A stretch of DNA of 64,000 nucleotides from the NCBI GenBank assembly GCA_030562195.1, contig CM060201.1, positions 32,346,067-32,410,066 of the forward strand, read 5' to 3'. Position 1 is the stretch's first letter. The number at the start of each line of letters is the position of its first letter. The position numbers and the translations under genes were made by a program. Shown here one piece after another: positions 38,738 to 51,000 of this stretch. The DNA is from Nipponacmea schrenckii. Lineage: Eukaryota > Mollusca > Gastropoda > Lottiidae. The notes beneath the pieces were generated by a model that had not been told where the DNA came from, did not search any database, and worked only from the letters and a program-made list of their open reading frames with translations.

Positions 38738-41700
38738 ATGAAGACAATTTTGATATTGGCATTGTGCTGTGTGGCAGCCAATCTGGCCCAGAAGCTGGTT
38801 CAATATACATGCAGTAATAAATATGTAGACGTTGAGATTAATGGAGCTAATGCTATTATAAATGGTATATTTTCTATGAGAACTCGAGGAGCAACTGGTT
38901 ATGGATGTGGTGCGGTTGCTGAAGGTAGGTTGATGATGATGTCTTGACTATACGTTACGTTATTTAAAGAGAAGGTGATTAAGGATTGCTCTCCATATAA
39001 GCGCATTGTGATATCTCAACCATTACCATTATCCCTTATTTTATCTGTCCCAACCAATGCCGTATTGAAGAGATGTGTCATTGGACTAGCTCCTCTCCCC
39101 CAAATCTGCCAAGTTAGGCCCCCTTAATGCTTAAAATAAATCTCTGTTTTTCTGAAATCTAAAGAGGAGAGACAACTCTCACCTCCACCCCAAAATCCCC
39201 TTCAATAGTGCCTAGCCAAGATACCCCCACCCCACACTCACCACTCTGCCAACCTCAGTTAGGCCCTCTAAATGCTCAAAATGCATCCATGTCCCAAAAT
39301 CTCAAGGGGAACACCTCTCAGCCCCCACCACGAGATCCCCTCAATTTTTGCCTAGCCTAAACCCCTGACCGCTACAATCTGTACCCTTAATGGGTCTAAC
39401 CTTATCCTTTCTAGTTTCTGTGTTTTATTCTATAGTCTAGCTTGTGTCGTTCTCGAGCTTATTTATAATCTAGCCTTATCCATGTAATTTTTTTTTTCAG
39501 ATCAAATGCAGGTATATGAAGCAGCAAGATTTGCATTACAGAAAATAAATTCAAGGAACTTTATACCTGGTATTAAAATAGGTAGGTGCTTATTGGCTAA
39601 GTTTAAAATTTCAATATTTTGTTCAGCCTAAGATGTACCTAACATACACGGTGTTGTTCATTATTTATTCAACTATATAATATATTATATGTTTCAGGAA
39701 TGCGGGCGTATGATGATTGTATGACACCCGAAATTGCACTGAAAGCTGCTACAGATTCCTTCCCGCAATATATCAACGAGCTGACCTATTGCTCCAAACA
39801 AACTCCATTAAATCTAGGTAAGATACAGAAGCGTTTTAAGGCTGTGAAAGGTCTTCACCAATTTGAAATCTGCCTCTGGCATTCCCTAGACCCTCGACCA
39901 ATAGATTATCCCACAATTATAAAACTTGATTCATTATTGTAGGTATACTTGGTGGTTTAACCAGTGATGCTTCGATTGTCATCAGTCGATTTGCAGGGAA
40001 GTTTGATACTTCAGTTATATCCCCGAGAGCTGCATCATCAGTCTTGAGCAATAAAAACGCATTTCCATCATTTTTAAGGACAACACCTTCTACTAATATT
40101 CAAGCCACCGTAAGTAAAACGTTTTATATCTGAAAGATTTTGAATTGAGTTTTAAATGCAGTCTTTATGTTTTAATCCAAACAAAATTTATCATCGTTTT
40201 TTTGGAAAGAAAACCACTCTGTTGTTCATTAGTTTGTTAGTGTTATAGTCAAAATGGCCCCAAAATTTGGTCATAATGGCCCCGGAAAAATGGTCAAAAT
40301 GGCCCAATGAATTAGTCAAAAATAAAAAAAAAAGCTTATATGTTTGATTTATTTATTAGCACTATTAAAAAAAATAATTAACAAATTATTTAGCCCTACT
40401 CGCTCACACTAGTATCTCACACTTTTTCACTAACTTTTACATCTAATGATTCAGATCTTATAGAACCATGCACCTGCCCAATTAATTCCCTGAGTCTCAT
40501 TGGAGACTTTTTATAATTAGTAAGCCAAGTCTTTCTTTTATCAGCAAATAAGCTAAATGTTCTAATAATATTCATGGGACCATTTTGTTTTTTCTCCAGG
40601 GGCATTTTGACTTTTCTCCATGGGCCATTTTGACCAAAAGTTTGGTTGAAACCAAAGATTAATTTTTGGGGCCCTGACTATTTTTTTAGGGGCCATTTTG
40701 ACCTGTGGGGCCATTTTGACCAGGGGCCATTTTGGTTTGGAACAATTTTGACCATATCCCGTTTGTTATACCTTTTAGTTTAACTTTTCCTCGTTTCACT
40801 TGATAATTATGTAAATTGTTGAAACGTTGTGTATAATTAAGCTAAGGTGTAGCATACATTTATATTCTGCTCCATTATTTAATGTGTTCTCTACCCATAA
40901 AGGTTGTTACATATATATATAAAAAAAAACAAGTCTTAACTTAAGAGCTGTCCATTGTCAAAAACTGTTTTAATACTTTTCTTTATCTACAGGCAATGAT
41001 AAAACTTTCATCAGGGTTGAATTGGAAAAAGATTCTACTCGTCCACTCTGATACCGGTTACGGTAGATCTGGAAAAGAAGAGGTCCTTAATGCTGCCTAT
41101 CTCGCAGATATCTGTGTTATTCATGCATTGGAACTACCTTCCAGTGGTTCGGTCCAAGATTATTCCGATTTGATTGCTAATCTGAACACATTTGGTGCTA
41201 ATGCAGCAATTTTCTATGGAACAAATTTTGTATCTCTGAAACTTTTAGAAGCTTTGAATAATCAGCCTGCATTAGCTGGGATACAATGGATGTTTAGTGA
41301 TATAAGTCCAACTGCCACGTTTGCCAACAATATCAGGTAAACCCATTCATTACATCAATAGACACAGGACCAGATTCTTAACTAGGTTTTTTAAGAAGTT
41401 GTTTGTGTATCAGGAATACTTATAGCATCAATTTACACCTTCTAGTTTTCCACTGTATATTCGGGATGCAACAAAATATAACCTCAGAGCACGGATATAT
41501 TTGTGCAGGAATTAACATTTTAAAAGTATTTGCTATTGTTTTTCAGGAGTCAAAGAGGGGCGCTTGTGGTCAAGAGTAAGAGAACGGTAATATCCGAATT
41601 CGAAACATACTTTATGGATTTTGTGCGAGCCAACCAAAACGCTGGAACCAATCCAGTTGGGAACCCTTGGTTTAGAGAATGGTACAAACCGGGATACACC

Positions 41701-42006
41701 TACTACCAGAATTACTATGTTGATCATACCATCGAAGCTGTATATGCTTACGCTAAGGCTCTGAAAGATGCCCAACAGGCGCTTTGTGGTAACGCATCGG
41801 GAGTGTGTGATCCGCTGCGGAGAATGACACCTGCAACATTCCTTAAAACATACATCAAGCCTGTAAGCTATACATTTGATAAAGATGATGGTATGGCAGC
41901 TATGATCGGTAAAAAAGTTGCCTTTGATATTAATGGAAATCCCAGCCAAACAGCTTTTACCTTTTGGAATTACAATCGTGACAGCGGATCATTTCGATTC
42001 GAAAAC
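38738..42006 (+). CDS. Receptor exons 1-6: signal peptide and Venus-flytrap 1
   Basis: The ATG follows 11 bases after an acceptor and starts a hydrophobic signal peptide. Six exons encode the module, the most intron-rich of the five. Visible landmarks are IINGIFSMRTRG with YGCGAVAEDQM (start of the LIVBP fold), FDTSVISPRAASS, NWKKILLVHSDTGYGRSG and GNPWFREWYKPGY. The core Tyr of the GYGxSG loop is kept, but the acidic residue usual after the RTxPS turn is Thr (TPSTNIQA). The module ends FRFEN at a phase-0 intron. Confidence 0.88.
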
Positions 42007-45000
42007 GTGAGTAGATTACTTTCCTTCAAGTATGATTCATATTCCCGTAGTACTATCTGAGGTAAATTGTGCTAAATGTGTAATTTGTATGTTCAATCAC
42101 ATACTCGTTATAGATGGCTTTTGTATTTTTTTGTAAGTTTAATATTTATTCTTAATGATTAGTCTAGACGCATATGTTGATTATTTTGCAGGTTGGTAGT
42201 TATGAAAATGCAAATACCAACTTTGATTCGAGCAAGGTTAAATTCTTTGATGCCTCAAGGCAAAACGAACTGACAACCAGACCAACCTCAACATGTCCTG
42301 CTATTGGCTGCTCTAACTGCTTTCTACCAAGTCGAGAACTGACCTACACCTATTCTGGTGGAGACATCGATCTGTTGATGATAGCAAGTTCAAGATTATC
42401 GGGATCAGATCCATTAACTTGTGGAACAATGACCGACAACGGATCTCAGATATCTCTAGCATTGAAATATGCTCTTGGCTCTATTAAGAATAGATTTCCT
42501 AATATATTACGTGGTATAACTATGGGAATGCTGATGGCTGATCCTTGTCAAGACGGTCTTGCTGCTGAAAGCTTTGTGTCAAATCTTTGGGGAGGTCGTA
42601 AAGTCTACACCGACTCTCGAGGTAAATCAATCGATCCTAGTAAAATTAAAGCAGTGATTCACACCTCAACATACGACGTGACTAAAAGAGTAGCTCGAGT
42701 CAACAGTCTATTTGAAGTTGCTGATATCGGAAGCACCTCTGCCATTGAGATGGATAATAAAGCAATGTATCCTTACTATACCCGTTATCACCCGTCTGAT
42801 GATGTCGTCATTGACGCAATGATTGGAACTTTACAACGGTATGGATGGAGCAATGTTCAGATTGTTGCTAAATCTGATGAATATTTCACAAACTTCGCAA
42901 GAGAATTGAAAAAGAGAGCTGCAATCGTGTCTATATGTGTCGTTGCTGAGCACAATTTTGATCAATTAGAAGTACAACTTGTGGATAATATAAGATTAAT
43001 GGCCGGTCAAGCTAATGTGGTAATAGTGCTCGGATACTCTGCTGATATTCGTTCTTTGTTGTATGGTATCCGTAGAGGAAATGCAGTTGGGGAATTCTTG
43101 CTGATGGGTGTTTCTACTTTTTTCAATAGAGATGCTACTAAAGATTATGTAGCAGAAACCAATGGTAGTTTGGTTATAACACCTGCCGTGAACCGAAATT
43201 CTGAATTTGATTCCTACCTTGACCAGAAAACTTTGAGTCAAATTCGCTCTGATGCTGTATTCGCTAGATGGTATGAAGACACCATGGATTGTTACCTTGG
43301 AACTTCTAATCCTAACAACTATCTAGCACCATGTATTGGTGGTTCAATAACAAATTCACCTTCATACCAACAGAAGCTTATTGTCCCATTTATCATAAAC
43401 TCTGTATACTCAATGGCTCAGGCATTACACACAACTCTTGAACAAGTCTGTGGTTTAAATTATAATGGAGTATGTGCTTCCTTCCGTAGTGGAAAATATG
43501 CAAAACACATTTACGATGCTTTGCAAAATCAGAGATTCCAAGATGGCGCATCCAACACATTTGAAATAAAAGATGGTAAAGTAATGACTGATTTTAAACT
43601 TATGAGTTACCGTTTAAATCAACAAGACCGAGAAGTAAGTTTAAAAAATATTTCTTATCTTACGAACTTGGGTATCCAATTTTTAATTCATGTTTTGATT
43701 GATTATTCTTAACAATGAAATTTAACTATGGGATATGTTCCAAATCACTACCAGAGCCGTATTTTCTGAAATAACATAATACGGGTACCTTTATTTAAAA
43801 AAAAACATTTATTTGGTTTGTGCCTGCTAGTCCTACATTTCCGAGATCTTTTATACCGATTCCAAAACAGATTCATCTGAAAAAAAACTATAAAGAGGCT
43901 CACTTATTACAGTTATTTACATACCATACTGATATCATCAATTTTCATCAAGCACTTAGGTAAGTGGAATTGCAGAAACCACAGACGTCTGATTGAAAAT
44001 TAGGATGGTGGAATTGATTCCATCAGTGTCCTTGATACAATACCGTTAAAATGGAGTTGATGCACTGTAAGGCAATAAATGAGTATATGTAAAATTATTT
44101 ATTTTCAGATTGCCAACTTTGATACTGAGACCAGACACATAACCTCATTTAACACCCTTAATTCTCTGCCCCCGGTACCCGTTAAAGCTTCTTGTAACGG
44201 ACCATGTAAAGCCTGTCATTACATCTACAAATATGAACCATTTATTTACCAACCAGCCGATATCTTAATAGGTGGACTCTTTTCTATCAGCAGTCCTAGT
44301 GGTTTAAATCCTTACCAGTGTGGGGATATCAGGCTGACCAATGGATTTCAATATACAGCAGCAATGTTATATGCTCTAGAACAGGTGCGTTCTATTTTCT
44401 GTCTTGTATATACCAATAAATCTCGGATATAACTAGTTGTAAGCTCTTCAAACAACTCAAATCTTTAGAAGTATGCCACTTTGGCCTTTCTGCAATGTTA
44501 TTATCTAATGCTAAGGGCCGACTTGCTTATTTCCTTTGATTATCTATGTAATTTCTTAATTCACAATGGTCAAGGTATTTCAAACTTCATCTTATACCCT
44601 GACTACAAAACCAATTTCATTGCATCACTTAGTTTTTGTAAACGTGGTGATTTGATTCGATAGAAAGCTAGTGAATACAGCCAATCATAGCCCTCAACAG
44701 AGCGTATCTAAATAATAAACCATAATAGTGTGTAGATTTTCTGCTAGGTTGTATTCGCTGGCGTACAATTTCGTAACATTTTGACCACTTATGTATTCTC
44801 TATTCAGTGGCATTTCTATGACATTTTTCTGACATTGGGTGAGGTGTGCCAACAGGGGCAGCGAAATTTCACAGGTCACAGGTTATCTATTCACTACGTA
44901 AAATGATAAAACAAAATTGAAAGTGTAGAAACGCAACTGTAACTATGCTGCCAAAATCAGACCTATAATTTGACCCATCTGTCCCTCCTCAACTTCCTTT

Positions 45001-48000
45001 TACATGCATCTACATCTACTTCTCTCTTTGTATTCAAGGTGAATAGCGGAAAGGCTCCAGTCAGTTTGAGAGGAAATTTAACAGTTGGTGGTCTAGCATT
45101 AGATCACTGTCAAACTTCAACACGTCCTACTGGTCTATTATCTGGTATCTACTCAGGTCTCTTCGATTATGCCTGGATGAAGAACGATATGTTCAAAGGA
45201 TTGTTGTCCGAGAAAATTTCAGCTTGGCTTACAGACGACTCTTTTAGCTCTACGGAATCGTCTAAGTTTCTCGAACCATTAAATGTCCCTATAGTCAGTC
45301 CCTCGGCTACAGCTACCAGCTTAAAAGAGTTCAATACCTTTTTCCGAACAATCCAGGGTGATGATGCAACAGCAACAGCAGTTTTAAGACTCAGCAAGTC
45401 TCTGGGGTTCAACTATATACAAGCTGTAGGATCTAATAGTGTTTACGGTAAGAGTGGTGTTGCTACTCTCAGATCCATTGGACAGCTGGAAGGGGTTTGT
45501 GTAACGAAATCTTTCGAAATAGGTACTGATGGAGACTATGACAAAATCATCACCTCTATTGTTAATGGAAACTCTGATGTTGTCGTCGTGTATCTTTCCA
45601 CAAATGATTTAAGAAATTTGTTGAGTGCCAAAAGCAGAAACTCAGCCGCATCATCCCTCTTATTCATCACTCCAGAAGAATACAGTACCAACTTTGGAGC
45701 TGCAGCAAGCAATATGTTGAGTCTTAACGTACTGAGTTCTAATTTAAAGGGCTACCAAGACTATTTAACAAGTAAAACAGCAGAGGGATACAAGGAAAAT
45801 GTCTTCTTTAAGAAATATTATAGTGAAATACACCAATGTAACCTTCCTGGCTATTTCAAAGCTAATCGACTAAATTGTCCAACAAATTTGGCTTCTATCA
45901 CTCAATCACCTTCTTTTAAACAAGATAACTATGTAGTTTCAACCATGGACTCCGTTTACTCCATCGTGGCAGCAATAGATGCCACTTTGAAACAACTGTG
46001 TGGCGAGAATTATGATTCAATGTGCAGCGCTTACGGAAATCACAAAAACATCAACGAGTTAATCCAACAAAATCTGAACAAAGTGACATTTAAAGATCCA
46101 GCAAATCACGAGTTCAGATTCCAAGACCGAGATGGTAACACACCTTATGTTGTCCAGAGATTTAATCAACAAAGATACGAACAGGTAACTCCTTACTTTC
46201 TAACTCAATGAACATCCACTGAATTTTCTTGACTGTCATTATCTTCATCTCTCTGCGTTGTGAAAATTGTGAGATATATCAAACGTAGAAGGTTGAAGCG
46301 TGCATTCATATACTAGATCAATGCGGTATTAACATAAAGTCAAATGTTTCACGGAAAATTTGAAATTTGTTTAAAAATGATAAAAAAAAGAACTAATATG
46401 ATATCCGCTAAATGTAGCGCCTATGAGATGCCTGTGGTAAAGATGGTTACTGATGAGTTTAAGGGACATGAAAACTTCATTAGCTGCTATCAATGTTTAG
46501 CCAATTTGTTAGTTTGGATAACTGGTTTTGTTCCCTTTCGGATGGTGAGAACCTGGTATATCTATGCTACATGTTCCAACAGGCAGTGATAATTCGGTTA
46601 ATATAGAGTGATATGGCATATCACATTCATTAGTACACACAGCACATATAATCAGTCTTATCAAATAAATCAATCTTATCATTTCAGGTTGGAACGTATA
46701 GAGGAACTTCAATCAAACTCAACGATTCATTGAAGACAATCTATGCAAATGTACAGGCGGATTGTACAGTACAGTGTATCGAATGCATACAGTCTGGTGT
46801 CACGTTTACATATGTTCCAGGAGACATTCTATTAGGAGGTAGGTTCACTCTTCTCCGTCCGTGATATCCCACATCTGAGAATTTGAACATTATTTGTTTG
46901 TCCTGATTGATTTCAATTATTATAACATATATATAAAAGAACACCACAAAATGAATTATGGTTTAATACATAACTTTAATAACAAGGTAGCGTAATTTTT
47001 TTTTGTTAATGGTCTCCGCATCTTATGCAAGTATAAACATATTCTGAAAAAATATTTGTGTATTACGCATTACATCTAACTCTACATCAATTTCTCTATC
47101 TACAGTTTATGGATACCTGGATTATTAGCCAAATTCCACAATATCTACCGTTTACTTTTCAGGCTTATTTGATGTCCACGAGAAATCCGTCAACCCTTTC
47201 CTGTGTGGAAAAGTTAACACTTTACATGGATTCCAGCTGTTAGAAGCTTTCCACTACGCCCTTGGATTGGTTAATGATAAGCAAGGAATCTTTGCTGATA
47301 AACTTGAAGGAGTCCAAGTTGGTGGAATTGGTCTAGATGGTTGTCAGAGCGCCATACGAAGTGGATTTCTGGTATCAAATATACACAACGGTATGGTAAG
47401 CTTAGTCAAGAATGGAAAAACCATAGACCCAAAAGAAATCGATGCCTATATTGGAACATATAGCAGTGATAGTTCCATCTATGTGAGCAGAATCTTAAAC
47501 GATCTGAACATCCCACAAGTCAGCTACGCCTCATCGTCCACTCAACTCAAAGACCAACTTAGATATCCATATTTCTACAGAACCGTTCCCGCTGACGACA
47601 ACCAAGCTGAAGCAATGGTCAGTTTCCTAGACAAGCACAATATACGTTATGTACAGGTGCTTTATACAGATACAAGTTATGGTATCCTTGGATCTAAAGC
47701 TTTCAAAGAAGCAGCTTCTCGAAAACGTATCTGTGTAGCTCAGATGGTTTCATACCCTGATGAAGGCATTGTGTCCAATGAAATCTCAAATGATGTAGTA
47801 ACAGCCTTGCTACAAAACCCAGTAGCTAATACAGTTGTTGTTTTCGCTGGTACTGACTATATCAATGCTTTATTACGAGCTGTTGGTCGTGTTGCTGGTG
47901 ATACCAGTCCTTTCAAATTTATCGGATCAGAAACTTGGGGTAACAGTGAAGATGCCATCATTGGTTCTGAGAAGTACGCTAGTGGTTCAGTCAGTCTTGG

Positions 48001-51000
48001 TCTAGAAACAGTCAACTTAAAGGTCTTCGATGAGTACATAGGAAAGAAGACTCCACTCAACTCACAAGGCAATCCATGGTTTAGTGAATATTATGAAGAA
48101 ATTTGGAATTGTTATCTGTCAGTTCCTTCAGTCAATCGTCAGAAGGAATGTACTCAGACTGCAAGAAGCATTCCATTGAGCACACAGTATAGACAAGATC
48201 CAGGAGTTCTCCATGTCATCAACGCAGTCTTCTCTTCGGCTCTCGCCTTGGATAAGGCCTTAACTGAGGTCTGTGGAGTCGGCTATACTACAGTGTGTGA
48301 AGCTTACAAGAACAGAAATGACCGAAGAGACGTTTTGTTGAAAAAGTTGGACAGTGTGGAATTCAGGGATCTTTCAGAATCAAACTTTAAGTTTGAAAAT
48401 CGCGAAGGCAATAAAGGATATAACTTCTATTCAATAACCATCCAATCAGTCACCAGAGGATATATCTATAAAAAGGTAAGCATATAATATTACATTTATT
48501 TTGTTGATCCCGGCATAGTTATCTATTCATAACGTTTACTTGAACTGTTGTCCATATTAAAATCAGTTCAGACAACCCATCCGTTATCTCTTCCAATACA
48601 TGGCAAACCGCAATTGAAGTTGTAGAACCATCAGGTGTTCAAAAAGTGAAAGCATGGTCTGCTCGGTGGGCGACACTCACAGCTAATGTTAAGGTTAATA
48701 TCATGAAATACAACCAAATACATTTTGCCCCAAAAAGACTTAGGTGGCTCAACAATACTTAGTACATCTCAATAGAGCGATTATAGTATCGTATCCGGTA
48801 AGTAAAGGCGGGATCTTTTGAAACCCTGTTTGTTGCATGTGTCTCATTATGGATGATTCTTGTAGCTTTAAAATGGTATACTAGTACTTGTCCCAGTGCA
48901 GCGTCTAGGGTTTAACCTTAGCTTATGTTCCTTATCCTGTGGTTGTAATCTTTAGGAACGTGGGGGTATATCTAACACGACGCTATATCTAACATTCTGT
49001 ATCATGTATATCGTTACAGATAGGAAGTTATGATGCTAACGTACTGGATGTTGATTCACAATACAAGCCAAGTTGGGATGGAAGCTGTGAAAGAGATGAT
49101 GCCTGTTCTGAGTGCCCGACTGTCAGAAATAGAGAACAAAGATATACTGTAATGGGATCAACAGCCCCAAGCCGAACCTTTATTTCTGTGTTCGATATCC
49201 ATAAGATGGGTTTGGACGAATTCCGGTGTGGAGAACTCGACATCAATGGAGGCTTTCAGCAGTATCTTGCCTTCCTGTACACCATGGATAATTTACTAGG
49301 GGGATCGAATAATATTCGTGGGCTTGTACTGGACACATGCTCCAACAGTCTACGTGTTGAACAAGACTTATATAATATTCTGGCCTACAGTGAACTCTGC
49401 AACTCTTTGTACGATGTTACCCCTCCTATACATGCTAAATCTGTAGGTGGATTGCTCGTAGCAAATGATGACAATACTGAATCAGCAGCCCGAGTTCTGG
49501 AGCCTTTAAAATACAGTTATGTTAGTCCAAGTGCGACAGCTATCAGATTTAATGATTTAAAGACATACAATTATTTAGCTAGAACCATTCAACCTCGAAG
49601 CGAGCTTCTAAAGAAGATCAGCGATTTATTCAAAGAAAACAAGTGGACCTACATCACCACCTTTGTCTCATTTGATTCCAACGAGAATACTGCTTACAAA
49701 AAGTTTAATGAACTAGTCACTGCTAACGATGTCTGTATGGGAAATCCCGTTATGGCCACTAAACCAATGGATAATGGCACAGCCATTAATGCTCTTCGAG
49801 GACAGTTTCAATCTAACAGTGCAAGAGTTGTCGTTCTTTTCACTACATTACAGGACACAAGAACATTGTTAATTGCTGCTAATACATTGGGATATTTGAA
49901 ACAATATTTCTGGGTATTCACAAACGTATGGGCCAGTGACATGACTGAACTGAAAATGAAGCTTAATCTACCTACCGGTTTTACCTTTAAAGGCTTGATT
50001 ATTTACCGCAAATCCAGTGTGGTCGAGTCTTTTAGGGAATATATGAAAACTTTAGCGTACGAAGAATCATCAAATACCAGGAATAACAAGAAAATTCCAA
50101 GAGAGTGGTTCGAGGAGTTTTACCAAGCAACTCACCAATGCAAGCTGGAAGATGCAATAAATCCTAATTTTGAGTTTGTAAAGCTTTGTGACAAGAAGGA
50201 AACGCTCGATGCACCTCAGATGAATAATGAATACATTCTCAACACAATTGCTGGTACCTATGCTATGGCTAAAGGAGTCGAGAAATTCATGGTTGACAAT
50301 TGCGGAACCAACACACTTGCCGTTTGTGTCAATAATGTTCCAAATGCAAGGCAGGTGATACGAACCAATATACTTAACTTTAAGGCGGACTTAAACAAAC
50401 TGGTGACATTTAAGCCAAACGAAAAGTATGAACTCAGCTTCAACACACAGCAGTTTTGGAGTACTGGATATAATGTAAGAAAGGTAAGTTCGAATCAATC
50501 AGCATCTTAACTAAACTTCAAAACAGGAATTGTTACTATATAATGGCCAATTTAGGGTTTGGTTATTTTTGTTTTTACTAGATTAATTAATTTTTGTTCG
50601 ATGATCATGATCATGAATTCAGTTATATTACTTTCTGAAACTTCCAAAATTTTCATAATTCTTCACCATCAGATTTACTACGAACTCTCTATTGTGACGA
50701 CGATATACATTTGTCAAAATATCTGACAATTCGCACGCATTACTTGTCTTTGTAGTTTGAAGATTATAACAGTGGCCAAGATTTTGAAGCTGTTAAACTT
50801 GGTGAATGGGTTTCCTCCTGTCCAAAAGATGAAGACGGTGTACCAACAGAAAGTTGTAAATGTCCAGTCAAAGCAGCAGCTGCATCTCCATCGTCCTCTG
50901 GACAAACAGGAGCAAATACAATGCCAACAGTACCAAGGAACTGGTACTATTACAGCGATGGAGTTAAACTGTACGAATGGCCACTGTGGGCGATAGTTGT

